Source of the DNA: Thermasporomyces sp040195635
GTDB taxonomy: Bacteria; Actinomycetota; Actinomycetes; Propionibacteriales; Actinopolymorphaceae
NCBI RefSeq assembly: GCF_040195635.1
Contig: NZ_JBEFTX010000019.1
Location: 94,211-158,210, forward strand
Length of the DNA stretch: 64,000 nucleotides
Reading direction: 5' to 3'
Numbering within the stretch: the first letter of the stretch is position 1; every line of letters starts with the position of its first letter. Under the pieces are notes generated by a model. That model ran no database searches and had not been told where the DNA came from. It was given only the letters and a program-made list of their open reading frames with translations. Both the position numbers and the translations under genes were made by a program. Shown piece after piece: positions 29,440 to 38,575 of the stretch.

Positions 29440-30309
29440 ATGACCTCACTGAGGGCCCCCGCCCACCTGCTGCCGACCGACGAGGATGTCGAGTTCTTCC
29501 GCCAGCACGGCTACTGGATCTCGGGGCGGATCATCCCCGACGAGGTGATCGCCGCCGCGGAGCGCGGAATGGCGCGACTCTACGCAGGAGATGTCGATCA
29601 TCGTCTGCCGAACGGGGAGTCGCAGCACGGCTGGGTGCCCGCACACGGTGACGTCCTCCGGAAGAACGACTACGCCTCGCTGGTGGTCGACGAGCTGGCC
29701 GCACTGGTGCGCCATCCGCTCATCGCCGCGAGTGCCGCTCGCCTGGCTGGAGTCGAGGAGATCCGGCTCTGGCATGACCAACTTCTCTACAAGCCTGCCG
29801 AACGACTTCTGCCCGAAAGCGGCCAGGTCAATGTCGGTTGGCACACCGATCGGCAGTACTGGCGCACCTGCGCGAGCACGGACATGCTCACCGCCTGGGT
29901 GCCGTTCCACGACGTCGGGGCCGCCGAAGGCTCGGTGTCGTTCGTCCCGGGAAGTCATCGCTGGGACGAGGACGTCGCCCTCAACTTCTTCGATCCCGAC
30001 TTGTCGACCCTTGATCGGCTGCGCGCCGACCATCAGTTCGAGGTGGCGGTCACCGAGATCCCCAAGGGGGCGATGAGTTTCCACCACTGTCGGACGATCC
30101 ACGGCAGCGGACCGAACCTGAGTCACGGCGCGCGACGGTCGATCGCGATCCACCTGCAGCCCGGCGACAACCACTTCGTCAGGCATCCGCTGCCCGATGG
30201 CGAGTTCGCCCGGCATGGCCTTGATTCGTTGGTACGGCGTACGGCAGAAGGGGATCCGGACTACTCCGATCCCGCGGTCTGTCCTCGCCTGTGGCCGTCG
30301 CAGCAGTAG
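29440..30309 (+). CDS. Phytanoyl-CoA dioxygenase family protein (2)
   Basis: Predicted Fe(II)/2-oxoglutarate oxygenase, 289 aa from ATG 29440, which follows GCGGAGGT; an upstream in-frame GTG at 29392 lacks such a site. The metal triad is H135-x-D137 (GWHTDRQYW) and H221 (TIHGSGPNLS), with the 2-oxoglutarate arginine in SHGARRS. The C terminus is complete. It diverges from the AraC gene and is followed after 47 bp by an SBP gene, so a shared transcript is likely. It is distinct in sequence from the PhyH at 16595, with no substrate assignable. Confidence 0.9.
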   Translation: MTSLRAPAHLLPTDEDVEFFRQHGYWISGRIIPDEVIAAAERGMARLYAGDVDHRLPNGESQHGWVPAHGDVLRKNDYASLVVDELAALVRHPLIAASAARLAGVEEIRLWHDQLLYKPAERLLPESGQVNVGWHTDRQYWRTCASTDMLTAWVPFHDVGAAEGSVSFVPGSHRWDEDVALNFFDPDLSTLDRLRADHQFEVAVTEIPKGAMSFHHCRTIHGSGPNLSHGARRSIAIHLQPGDNHFVRHPLPDGEFARHGLDSLVRRTAEGDPDYSDPAVCPRLWPSQQ

Positions 30310-30356
30310 AGCTCGCAGCGGTAGAGAGGGCCAGCCGGCCAGAGGAGGTGGCATCG

Positions 30357-32525
30357 TTGGGGAGTTTGGAACGGACGGAGTCGAGCGGTCGCCGAACCGA
30401 GGTCGGTCGCCGTCGCGTGCTGTACATGTGCGCTGCCACGGCAGGTGCGGTGATGCTCTCGGCCTGCTCCCCAGGCTCGGCTGGCCAGGCGACAGGCACC
30501 GGCTCCGGAAAGGCGAGACGTGCGGGCAGCGCGGCGAAGAGAGGATCCGCGACCAGACCGCTGCCGACCCCCTCGTCGTTGGACGAAGCACCTCAGCTCG
30601 CCGCACAGGTGAAGGCTGGTCGTCTTCCCCCGGTGGCCGAACGGCTGCCGAAACGTCCCTACGTGGTGCCCCACCACTGGCTCACACCGGGGAAGTACGG
30701 CGGCGAGCTCAGGCTGGTCGCTTCCTCGACCGACAGCGCGGCGTTCCGGGAGTACATGTACGGTCACTCCCTCATCCGGTGGCTGAACGACGGGATGGAC
30801 ATCGGACCCGGGCTGGCCGAGAGCTGGGAGACGAACGACGACGCGTCGGAGTGGACGTTCCATTTCCGTCCAGGTCTCCACTGGTCCGACGGCGCGCCGT
30901 GGACGACGGACGACATCATGTTCTGGTGGAAGGACATGGTGGGCAACGACGCGCATCCGGACACTCCACCAGATGAGACGCGTTCCGGAAACGGTGCGCT
31001 CATGGACCTGTCCGCGCCGGACGACGTCACCCTCGTCATGCGGTTCGAGACGCCCGCGCCCCTTACGCCGTTTCATCTTGCCCGCTGGGTCAACGGCGGT
31101 ATCGGGCCGACGTGGATGGCGCCGAAGCACTATCTGAAGCAGTTCCATCCGGCCTACAACGACCAGGTGTCCAAGGACTGGGCCTCTGCCGGAGGCGAGT
31201 TCGAGCTCAAGCGGAACTGGACGGTCAACCCGGACTGCCCCACGATGACCGGCTGGCGGCTCAAGAGCTACAAGGAGGGCCGCCAGGTCGTCTACGAACG
31301 GAATCCGTACTACTGGTGCACCGACCCGGACGGGCGGCAGTTGCCGTACGTCGACACGGTCACAGTCGCCGCCGTCGCAGACCCTGAGGTGATGAAGCTC
31401 CAGATCCAGGAGGGGGAGTATGACCACGTGGACGGTTACCTCTCCGGATCGGTCACGTTGAGCGATGTCTCCTCGCTCAAGCAGACCCAGGACCGCAGCG
31501 CACTCGAGGTCTTGTTGTGGGACAGCGGCGACGGGACCGGATCGCTGTTCTTCTTCAACTACGACTATCGCGAACCCACGATGCGCGCGCTGATCCGGAA
31601 CCAGAAGTTCCGCCAGGCGTTGTCTCATGCGTTCGACCGGGCCGAGGCGCAGAAGGCGATCTACTTCAACACCGGCGAGCGGACGACGGGAACCTACAGT
31701 CCGAAGTCGTTGGACTTCCTCGCCGACGACACCGCCAAGGATGTCTACACGCAGTGGCGCGACAGCTATGTCGACCACGATCCCGAGCAGGCCAAGGCGA
31801 TTCTGGACGAGATCGGCGTGGTCGACTCCGACGGTGACGGCAAGCGGAACCTGCCCGACGGTGGCAAGCTCGTCATCCGCCTCGACTATCCGGCGGGGAC
31901 CAGTCACGACCACGTCCAGAAGAACGAGCTGTTGAAGAAGGACTGGGAACGCATCGGGCTGGAGACGAAGCTCAACCCCGTGCCGCCTGATGCGTGGACG
32001 GTCGACTGGGACGCCGGCGAACTGATGTCGACCACCGCCTGGGAAATGGGCGGCGGCATCCACGAGATCCTGGTGGAACCTCAGGTGCTGGTCCCACTCG
32101 AGGGCTTCTCCGCCTGGTGGGCACCACTCCACGCCAACTTCCACGCGGTCTGGAACACTGCTGACGCCGCCAAGCTACGCGGCACTGATCCATACTCTCG
32201 CACCCCGCCGAGTGTCGAGCCCGAACCCGGGGGACCCATCGAGCGGCTGTGGCAGCTCTACGACGAGGCGAAGACAGAGCCCGACGCCATGCGCCGTTAC
32301 GCCAAGGTCTGGGAAATGATCAAGATCCATGTCAGCGACGGGCCGTTCTTCATGGGTGCCGTCGCGAACTTCCCCCGGGTCGTCCTCGCGCACAAGGATC
32401 TCGGGAACGTACCGCGCCGGGAGAACCTCCGGCTGAACGGATTCTGCGGACCGTGGAGCCACCCGAACCCGGCCGTGTACGACCCGGAGACGTGGTACTG
32501 GGTGAACCCTGACGCGCACACCTGA
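30357..32525 (+). CDS. Solute-binding lipoprotein, SBP_bac_5 family (4)
   Basis: Predicted Tat lipoprotein, 722 aa. TTG 30357 is chosen because AGAGGAGGTGG ends six bases before it and it places the twin-arginine run (GRRRVLYM, R18-R20) and lipobox C37 (VMLSAC) at normal distances. The mature protein carries VKAGRLPPVAERLPKRPYVV, KYGGELRLV, TFHFRPGLHWSDGAPWTTDD and FRQALSHAFDRAEAQKAIYF, closely paralleling the SBP at 24661. It follows the PhyH gene and precedes a truncated PhyH gene by 37 bp. No ABC membrane subunit accompanies it. Confidence 0.9.
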   Translation: MGSLERTESSGRRTEVGRRRVLYMCAATAGAVMLSACSPGSAGQATGTGSGKARRAGSAAKRGSATRPLPTPSSLDEAPQLAAQVKAGRLPPVAERLPKRPYVVPHHWLTPGKYGGELRLVASSTDSAAFREYMYGHSLIRWLNDGMDIGPGLAESWETNDDASEWTFHFRPGLHWSDGAPWTTDDIMFWWKDMVGNDAHPDTPPDETRSGNGALMDLSAPDDVTLVMRFETPAPLTPFHLARWVNGGIGPTWMAPKHYLKQFHPAYNDQVSKDWASAGGEFELKRNWTVNPDCPTMTGWRLKSYKEGRQVVYERNPYYWCTDPDGRQLPYVDTVTVAAVADPEVMKLQIQEGEYDHVDGYLSGSVTLSDVSSLKQTQDRSALEVLLWDSGDGTGSLFFFNYDYREPTMRALIRNQKFRQALSHAFDRAEAQKAIYFNTGERTTGTYSPKSLDFLADDTAKDVYTQWRDSYVDHDPEQAKAILDEIGVVDSDGDGKRNLPDGGKLVIRLDYPAGTSHDHVQKNELLKKDWERIGLETKLNPVPPDAWTVDWDAGELMSTTAWEMGGGIHEILVEPQVLVPLEGFSAWWAPLHANFHAVWNTADAAKLRGTDPYSRTPPSVEPEPGGPIERLWQLYDEAKTEPDAMRRYAKVWEMIKIHVSDGPFFMGAVANFPRVVLAHKDLGNVPRRENLRLNGFCGPWSHPNPAVYDPETWYWVNPDAHT

Positions 32526-32562
32526 CCCGGGTCAGGCACGCGCGGTCCGGCGGGGACGCCGG

Positions 32563-33120
32563 ATGCTCGACTTCTGCCAACGCCTGTTGGGCGGGGCGAT
32601 CCGGCACTACGACTACACCTGGATGCGGGCGGTGGTGCCGGGGCGCGGGACGGCTCCGCACGGGGACGTGGTCTTCATGGGCCGCGGAACGCACAACGTC
32701 TACACCGCATGGGTACCGCTCGGAGACGCGGACTTCACCCTGGGTGGCCTGATGGTCCTGGAGGGGTCGCACCGCCGTGGCCAGATCGTCGACGACTACG
32801 CCCCTCGTGACGTCGACACCTACTGTCAGAACACCGACGGTGAGGACGACCTGTCGCGGTTCAACGGCACGCTCTCCCGGGACCCGGTGCGCCTGCGCGA
32901 GGAGTTCGGTGGACGTTGGTTGACCACCGAGTTCCGGGCGGGAGACCTGCTGACGTTCAGCATCTACCTCGTGCACGCCAGTCTCGACAACCGCTCCGAC
33001 CGGATCCGACTCTCGTCGGACTCGCGCTACCAGCTCGCGTCGGAACCCGTCGATGACCGCTGGATCGGCGAGGCGCCCGTCGCCTACGGCCCGGATGCCA
33101 AGCGCGGCCTGATCTGCTGA
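32563..33120 (+). pseudogene. Phytanoyl-CoA dioxygenase family protein (3), 5'-truncated
   Basis: C-terminal portion of a PhyH-type oxygenase, 185 codons where the family has about 270-300. The catalytic core is present: H33-x-D35 (APHGDVVFM), NVYTAWVPLGD, GGLMVLEGSH and the distal H138 (YLVHASLDNRSDR) with following arginines. The N-terminal helical segment of roughly 100 residues has no counterpart in any frame in the 37 bp after the SBP stop, and no strong ribosome site precedes the ATG. It is likely a remnant produced when the upstream SBP gene was joined to it, although the iron centre itself is preserved. Confidence 0.75.
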
Positions 33121-33150
33121 TCCCGCGACGCCGACGGTGAAGGGGCCAGT

Positions 33151-33175
33151 GCGCCGCCACCTGTCGTGGCGGCGC
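33151..33175. terminator. 10-bp perfect hairpin terminator
   Basis: GCGCCGCCAC (33151-33160) and GTGGCGGCGC (33166-33175) flank a 5-nt loop, between the convergent PhyH remnant and SHOCT-protein genes. Confidence 0.7.
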
Positions 33176-33230
33176 CCGGCATGCCCTTCCGCACCGATTC
33201 GGCACCCGACGGCGATGATCCAGACCGCCG

Positions 33231-33509
33231 TCAGGACTTGCCGCGGAGGACGGCCCGACGCTGCTTCAGCTCCTCCTCGGTGATGTCGCCGCTGGCGTAC
33301 CGCTCCGCAAGGGTGCGCTCGGCGGCACCGCGTGCCGACTGCGCGGGCGACCTGCGGTAGATCAGGTACCCGATGCCGGACAGAACGGCGACCCAGAACA
33401 GAATCGGAAAGATCAGCCACCAGCCCGGCCCGCCGCCACCCCAACCGGGATGACCGTTGCCCCAGTACGCCTGTGCGAACTGCGTGAAACTCGCAAGTTG
33501 TGCCACCAT
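33231..33509 (-). CDS. SHOCT-domain single-pass membrane protein
   Basis: Short membrane protein, 92 aa from ATG 33509, which AAGGAG precedes by six bases. A Gly/Trp-rich N terminus leads into one transmembrane helix (WWLIFPILFWVAVLSGIGYLIY, about 31-52). The C-terminal SHOCT motif is LAERYASGDITEEELKQRRAVL. SHOCT helices are short oligomerisation modules; no enzymatic function is known. Confidence 0.85.
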   Translation of the reverse strand: MVAQLASFTQFAQAYWGNGHPGWGGGGPGWWLIFPILFWVAVLSGIGYLIYRRSPAQSARGAAERTLAERYASGDITEEELKQRRAVLRGKS

Positions 33510-33717
33510 CACGATCTCCTTCTGCGGTATGCGCCTTGCTTTTCTGCGTACCTTGATCGTGTCTCGATGGCGCTGCCACGGGATCGGTCAGGCGGCGGCA
33601 CCTGGCGTACGTCGTCCAGCGCAGGTGCGGGCTGCAGCGTACCGCCCTGGAGGTACGTCACGCCGAAGGTGCACCGTGGGGAACCCGGGAGCCGTTCGGC
33701 GTCCACCTGACCGGCGA

Positions 33718-34632
33718 TCACAGCGGACGGGCGAAGTCGTCCGCCAACAGGTGCAGGCTGGCGAGGACGCCAGGTACGTTGCGTGGGTCGTCGCGGACGA
33801 CCTGGAACCGCACGATGTCGAAGGCCGTGGCGGCCACACAGAACGCGAGCGGTCCGGGTCCCGCGACGGCTTCCCCCGCGCGCCGGATCAGCTGGCGGAC
33901 CTCTGCGCTGTCGGTCTCGACGTAGGCCTCCCGGAGGAGCCATGCGTAGTCAACGACTCTGGTACCGCTGCCGAGCGCCTCGATGTCGATCACTCCGGTG
34001 ACCCGACCGTCCTCCATCATGACGTTGCAGCTGTTGAAGTCGCCGTGCACCATGTCGCCGCCGGGCAGCTGCACGGCACCATGCGGGGCGAGGACCTGGT
34101 CGAAGTGGGTGAGGAGGTCTCTCCCAGGCTGGCCGAGGGTCTGCAGGAACGGTCGTGGGCCGTCGGGATGCTGGTCGAGCACGACGGCACTGATGTAGTC
34201 CGACCAGTCATGGCCGGGGTCAGGATCCAGCCCGGCCTGGCGTTCGATCACGTCGACCAGCGGGGCAACGGACTCGGCCGTCAGCGGGTCTCCCGGCTGA
34301 CCGGACACGAGTTCCTGCACGTGATAGGAGGTCCTGGCCTCGGTGACGCCGGCGACGATCCACCGCGGAGTCGGGTAGCCGGTTGCTCTGAGGGCGTCGA
34401 CCATGCCCAGGAGGCGCGGTTTGCGCGACGCTGGGTCGTCGTCACGGCACTTGAGGATGGCGTGCCCGCCGGCGGGATCGACGAGGATCCATGCTCCGCC
34501 GTTCATCCCGCCCTCGCAGCGGCCGCGCAGTTCGAAGTGCAGGCCATGGAGGTGGTTGATCGCGCTGACGACGTGCCGGGTTCGTACCACGGCAGGGTCG
34601 GTGTGGTCGGTGGTGTCTGTGGCGTCGTTCAT
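33718..34632 (-). CDS. Aminoglycoside-phosphotransferase-fold kinase
   Basis: Predicted soluble small-molecule kinase of the APH/choline-kinase superfamily, 304 aa. The N lobe has GGMNGGAWILVDPAGGHAILKC, the lysine being the ATP contact. The catalytic loop is HGDFNSCNVM and the metal-binding motif GVIDIEALGSG. Family members phosphorylate aminoglycosides, macrolides, homoserine, choline or sugars, so a resistance role should not be assumed. It lies downstream of the MFS gene on the same strand, separated by a hairpin. Confidence 0.82.
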   Translation of the reverse strand: MNDATDTTDHTDPAVVRTRHVVSAINHLHGLHFELRGRCEGGMNGGAWILVDPAGGHAILKCRDDDPASRKPRLLGMVDALRATGYPTPRWIVAGVTEARTSYHVQELVSGQPGDPLTAESVAPLVDVIERQAGLDPDPGHDWSDYISAVVLDQHPDGPRPFLQTLGQPGRDLLTHFDQVLAPHGAVQLPGGDMVHGDFNSCNVMMEDGRVTGVIDIEALGSGTRVVDYAWLLREAYVETDSAEVRQLIRRAGEAVAGPGPLAFCVAATAFDIVRFQVVRDDPRNVPGVLASLHLLADDFARPL

Positions 34633-34660
34633 GAAGGTGGTCTCTCCCAGAGTCGGACAG

Positions 34661-34685
34661 CCGCCCGTCGGGACCGACGGGGCGG
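34661..34685. terminator. Hairpin between MFS and kinase genes
   Basis: CCGCCCGTCGG is followed by CCGACGGGGCGG, forming a short-loop GC hairpin downstream of the MFS stop and before the kinase start, both on the minus strand. Confidence 0.45.
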
Positions 34686-34740
34686 TGGTCGTTTGCGCGG
34701 CAGAGGCCGCGCGGGAGAGGTCACGCCACGAGCAATGACC

Positions 34741-35931
34741 CTAGCGGTCGCGAGCGTACGTACGACAACGACTTGTGCGGCGGACGAGGCGTTGGCGGTC
34801 CCGGCGTAGGGAGTAGAGGGCGATCGCGAGGCCGGCCACTGTGAGGGCGGCGGCGGCAGGGTAGATCGACCGCAGCCCCAGCCCGCTGCCGATCACCTGG
34901 CCGCCGAGCCAGCCGGCGAAGGCGGCGGCGAGTTGGAAGTCGGAGGCGTTGACCGCGACGGCGAGTGTCGGCGCCGCGCTCGCCGTCGTCAGGACACGTG
35001 CCTGCATGCCCGGAATGAGCGCGAACGCAAGAACTCCGAGGGCGAAGGTCAGCACGGCCGCGGCCGGTTGGATCCCGCTGACCATCCAGAACACCACCAG
35101 AGTGCCGGCCAGGACGCCGAGGATGCCGATCAGTGAAGGCATCAGGGCCTTGTCCGACAGCCAACCGCCGAGGAAGTTCCCGAGCACCGCGCCGGTGCCG
35201 TAGACCAGCAGCAGCACGGGGATCGCGCCGGCGGCGAAACCGCTGACGTCGGTGAGCAGGGGCGTGATGTAGCTGAAGACCATGACGATCCCGACGTTCC
35301 CCACCGCGGTGAGCGCGATGGCGAGCCGGACGTCGCTGCTCGCGAACACCCGCAGCTCGCCCAGGACCGAACCGGTGGCAAGGGCGGGCCCGGCGGGAAC
35401 GAACCGCAGGACCGCCAGCAGCCCGGCGGTCGTGAAGGCGACGACCGCCACGAAGGTCGTCCGCCAGCCGAGGTTCTGGCCGATGAACGTGCCGATCGGG
35501 GTGCCGAGGATGATGCCCAGGTTCATGCCCAGGACCAGCTTCGCCACGGTGGAGGCCTGCCTGCCCTCGGGCGCCATCGAGACGGCTGTGGTGATCGCCA
35601 CGGCGAAGAACGTGGCCACGACCAGGCCGGCGACGAACCGGGCCCCGAGGAGCAGGGCGTAGGTCGGTGCCACCGCCGACGCGACGTTCCCGACCAGGGA
35701 GACGGCGATGAGCCCGGTGAGGAGTGTCCTGCGGGCAAGCCGTGCCGTCACCACCGTGACCACTGGACCTCCGACGATCATGCCGAGGGCGTACGCCGTC
35801 ACCAGCAGCCCGGCCGCGGGGATCGACACCGAGAGGTCCGCGGCGACGTCCGGCAGGATGCCGGCGATCACGAACTCACCGGTCGTCAGGCTGAAGACCA
35901 CCAGCATGAGCGAGAGGACGGGGAGTGGCAT
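34741..35931 (-). CDS. MFS transporter, drug:H+ antiporter type
   Basis: Inner-membrane 12-helix transporter, 396 aa from ATG 35931; a TTG at 35946 is an alternative start. It matches the DHA1 arabinose-efflux/chloramphenicol-exporter group: LTTGEFVIAGILPDVAADL in helix 1, RLARRTLLTG in the loop between helices 2 and 3, and LGMNLGIILGTPIGTFIGQ in helix 5 (the exporter motif C region). It diverges from a MarR gene across a palindrome holding both promoters, the standard layout of a drug-responsive efflux unit. The substrate is unknown. Confidence 0.9.
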   Translation of the reverse strand: MPLPVLSLMLVVFSLTTGEFVIAGILPDVAADLSVSIPAAGLLVTAYALGMIVGGPVVTVVTARLARRTLLTGLIAVSLVGNVASAVAPTYALLLGARFVAGLVVATFFAVAITTAVSMAPEGRQASTVAKLVLGMNLGIILGTPIGTFIGQNLGWRTTFVAVVAFTTAGLLAVLRFVPAGPALATGSVLGELRVFASSDVRLAIALTAVGNVGIVMVFSYITPLLTDVSGFAAGAIPVLLLVYGTGAVLGNFLGGWLSDKALMPSLIGILGVLAGTLVVFWMVSGIQPAAAVLTFALGVLAFALIPGMQARVLTTASAAPTLAVAVNASDFQLAAAFAGWLGGQVIGSGLGLRSIYPAAAALTVAGLAIALYSLRRDRQRLVRRTSRCRTYARDR

Positions 35932-35951
35932 GGCGACGCGCTCCAATGCAT

Positions 35952-35974
35952 CTAGCTTGTATAATATGAGCTAG
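35952..35974. promoter_or_regulatory. Divergent promoters and MarR operator
   Basis: CTAGCT (35952-35957) and AGCTAG (35969-35974) are inverted arms around an 11-bp AT-rich core. The core holds a consensus plus-strand -10 TATAAT (35960-35965) for the marR-like gene and TATTAT on the minus strand for the MFS gene. A repressor bound here would block both. Confidence 0.7.
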
Positions 35975-36014
35975 AACTATCACAGTTCGAAGTACGAGCG
36001 CTACACTCGGGGCT

Positions 36015-36449
36015 ATGGCAGGGCAGCGGGATCTGGCCGAAGAAGTGCAGATCGATCGGGACGTGTGCGGGTTGGTCCACCAGTTCGTGCAGCGGCTCGA
36101 GGTCCACGTTCGCGGCGTCGCCGATGAGCTCGGCCTCACCCCGGCGCAGGTCGTCGCGCTCCGGGAGCTCTCCGAGGCGATCACCGCTCGTGAGCTCGCC
36201 ACCAGAATGCACTGCGAAGCGTCGAACGCGACGTTCATCCTCGACCGGCTCGAACAGCAGGGTCTGATCAAGCGGCAACCCCACCCGTCTGACCGGCGGG
36301 CCAAGCAGATCGTGCTCACCGCGGCCGGCCGGCGCACCCGCGCGGTCGTGCTCAAGCGCCTGCGTACCCAGTCACCACTGGCCCCGCTCACCGCGGCGCA
36401 GCAGGAGTCCCTGCGTGATCTGTTGAAAGTGCTCGTCACGCAAGGTTGA
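36015..36449 (+). CDS. MarR-family transcriptional regulator
   Basis: Winged-helix dimeric regulator, 144 aa. The DNA-binding core spans about residues 38-105 (LGLTPAQVVALRELSE, ITARELATRMHCEASNATFI and LDRLEQQGLIKRQPHPSDRRAKQIVLT). The DRR wing tip is typical. It is transcribed away from the MFS exporter and is its predicted repressor, acting at the CTAGCT palindrome. Confidence 0.93.
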   Translation: MAGQRDLAEEVQIDRDVCGLVHQFVQRLEVHVRGVADELGLTPAQVVALRELSEAITARELATRMHCEASNATFILDRLEQQGLIKRQPHPSDRRAKQIVLTAAGRRTRAVVLKRLRTQSPLAPLTAAQQESLRDLLKVLVTQG

Positions 36450-36498
36450 CCAGGTCGCCCGGGCGATGTCTCCCCTCCCGGATGGCACAATGCCGCCC

Positions 36499-37221
36499 AT
36501 GGCGACTGCCCGTGATCCCGCCGGCGTTCCTGGCTGGTTGCTCGACGAGATAGCGACCGCGGGTCGGGAGAACCTCGACGCCGACCATGTTGCCCGCTAC
36601 GACCTGAAGGAGGACTCGGGGGCAGCCGAGGAGGTACTCCTGTGCCGCGAGCTCGGCCTGACACGCGAGTCGACGATCGTCGAGATCGGGCCAGGAACCG
36701 GACAGTTTACCCTGGCCGTGGCACCCGAGTGCCGGCGGATCGTCGCGGTGGACGTCTCACCGGTGATGCTACGAATACTGCGCGCCAAGATCGACGAGAC
36801 GGGGTTGGACAACATCGACTCCGTCCGCGCCGGGTTTCTGACCTACGACCATCAGGGAAGCCCGGCGGACTTCGTCTACTCCCGGTACTCCCTGCACCAC
36901 CTGCCAGACTTCTGGAAGGCCGTCGCCCTGGCGCGGATCCATCGGTTCCTTCGACCGGGTGGCGTCTTCCGGTTGTGGGACATCGTGTACAGCTTCGAAC
37001 CCACCGAGACCGAGGAACGCATCGAAGCGTGGTGCTCCACTCTTCCCGAGGCGGTCGAGGACGGCTGGAACCGGCGTGATCTCGAAGAACACGTCCGCGA
37101 CGAGCACTCGACCTTCAGCTGGCTCCTCGAGCCGATGATGCGGCGAGCCGGCTTCGCCGTCGAGAACGCGGACTACTCCGACGACGGCATCTTCGCGAAG
37201 TACGTCCTTCGCCGCACCTGA
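36499..37221 (+). CDS. SAM-dependent methyltransferase
   Basis: Class I methyltransferase, 240 aa from ATG 36499; in-frame ATGs at 36466 and 36490 are equally possible because none has a clear ribosome site. Motif I is TIVEIGPGTGQFTLAV, motif II region AVDVSPVMLRILRAK, then FVYSRYSLHHLPDFWK and LRPGGVFRLWDIVYSF. It resembles Methyltransf_25/UbiE-type enzymes with an unknown substrate. It stands between the MarR gene and the dehydratase gene, with 119 bp before the latter. Confidence 0.87.
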   Translation: MATARDPAGVPGWLLDEIATAGRENLDADHVARYDLKEDSGAAEEVLLCRELGLTRESTIVEIGPGTGQFTLAVAPECRRIVAVDVSPVMLRILRAKIDETGLDNIDSVRAGFLTYDHQGSPADFVYSRYSLHHLPDFWKAVALARIHRFLRPGGVFRLWDIVYSFEPTETEERIEAWCSTLPEAVEDGWNRRDLEEHVRDEHSTFSWLLEPMMRRAGFAVENADYSDDGIFAKYVLRRT

Positions 37222-37340
37222 CCCCCCGCGAGTGACGTCCGCCGGGCCAACGCACGTGTGCCGCTTCACGGATATGAAGGGTGGTTGACCGATTCCCGGA
37301 CCTGATCAAGGCTCCGCGTCAGGGTGGAAGGGAGCAGGAG

Positions 37341-38555
37341 ATGGCCGAGGACCGCATCGTCGACGTTCGCGCATCCTTCGTCGCCACGGACGAACCTGCG
37401 CAGACCGGGGGGTCATCGGGCCAGCGGGAGATGTCCGCTCGGACCTCCGCCAGGCGGCAGAACCACTGGCTCGGTGGCAAGGTCGCGAACCCGATGACGA
37501 AGTACGCGGAGTTCCGCGACAACCGCGACGCCGGAATCGGCGCGGACGACGGCGGGACGGTCGTGGTCGAGGTCGAGGCGGAGTCCGGCCAGGTCGGTGT
37601 CTGGACGACGAACGGGCTCGCCGCCGCCGCGATCATCACCCAGCACCTGGCCCGGTTGGTGGTCGGGGAGCGGGCGTCGGCGCATACGAGGATCTGGGAT
37701 CGGATGTTCTCCAGCACCCTGCGCTATGGGCGCAAAGGCCTTGTGCTGCACACGATCTCGGCGGTCGACCTGGCGATCTGGGACCTGCACGGCAAGGTCG
37801 TGGGCGAGCCCGTCCATGCGCTGATCGGCGGCCGGATCCGTGAGGGCGTACCCGTGTATGCGACGGGTCCCAAGCCGGAAGTCGCTGCCGCGTGGGGATT
37901 CGCGGGCGCGAAGCTGCCGCTCGTGTGGCACCCGTGCGAGGGCGAGGCGGGGTTCCGCAACAACATCGCGCTTGCCCGGGAGGCGCGCGAGAGCGTGCCC
38001 GCCGACTTCCCGTTGATGTACGACTGCTGGATGGCGCTCGACGTCGACTATGCCGTACGCCTGGCACACGCCGTCGAACCGCTCGGCTTCACCTGGATCG
38101 AGGAACCGCTTCCGCCGGACGACTACTCCGGTCTGCGGAGGATCCGTGATCGGATGCCGCCGACGATGACGCTGAACACCGGCGAACACGAGTACACCGC
38201 GGCCGGCTTCAAGCTGCTGTGTGAGGCCGGGGTCGACGTCATCCAGCCCGACCTCGGCTGGTGCGGCGGAATGACCGAGGTGCTACGGATCGCCGACGTG
38301 GCACGTGTCTTCGGCGTCAAGGTCATCCCGCACACCTGCGGCATGCCGAACTACCACTTCGTCGTCACCCAGCCGGGCGGTGACCTCGCGGAGTTCCCGG
38401 TGCTGTCGGCCGACGGTGAGTCGGTCGCCCGGCAGCACGCGCCGCTGTTCACCGGCGAGGACGTACCTGACAAGGGTCTGTTGACAGTCGGCGACAAGCC
38501 TGGCTTCGGGCTGACCCTGGACCCGGGCGTACGCCTGGAACGTGCGGTGCGCTAG
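37341..38555 (+). CDS. rhmD: L-rhamnonate dehydratase-like enolase-superfamily enzyme
   Basis: Predicted Mg-dependent acid-sugar dehydratase, 404 aa from ATG 37341, which follows GGAGCAGGAG. It parallels E. coli L-rhamnonate dehydratase along its length, including NHWLGGKVANPMTKY, TISAVDLAIWDLHGKVVG, YATGPKPEVAAAWGFAGAK and QPDLGWCGG. Metal ligands fall at D228, E254 and E282 and the catalytic histidine at H331, each two residues from the E. coli numbering. The reaction would be L-rhamnonate to 2-keto-3-deoxy-L-rhamnonate, though L-mannonate or L-lyxonate specificity cannot be excluded. It converges on a secreted glycosidase-like gene. Confidence 0.85.
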   Translation: MAEDRIVDVRASFVATDEPAQTGGSSGQREMSARTSARRQNHWLGGKVANPMTKYAEFRDNRDAGIGADDGGTVVVEVEAESGQVGVWTTNGLAAAAIITQHLARLVVGERASAHTRIWDRMFSSTLRYGRKGLVLHTISAVDLAIWDLHGKVVGEPVHALIGGRIREGVPVYATGPKPEVAAAWGFAGAKLPLVWHPCEGEAGFRNNIALAREARESVPADFPLMYDCWMALDVDYAVRLAHAVEPLGFTWIEEPLPPDDYSGLRRIRDRMPPTMTLNTGEHEYTAAGFKLLCEAGVDVIQPDLGWCGGMTEVLRIADVARVFGVKVIPHTCGMPNYHFVVTQPGGDLAEFPVLSADGESVARQHAPLFTGEDVPDKGLLTVGDKPGFGLTLDPGVRLERAVR

Positions 38556-38575
38556 CAGACATTCTCAGTTGTCTG
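38556..38575. terminator. Short hairpin between convergent genes
   Basis: CAGACA (38556-38561) and TGTCTG (38570-38575) flank an 8-nt loop in the 9-bp gap and the end of the convergent gene. It is a weak stem but the only candidate. Confidence 0.35.

Noticed and set aside
33718..34632. Aminoglycoside resistance gene.
   Set aside because: The fold is right, but the family is functionally broad and no antibiotic-specific motif is visible, so only the fold-level call is kept.
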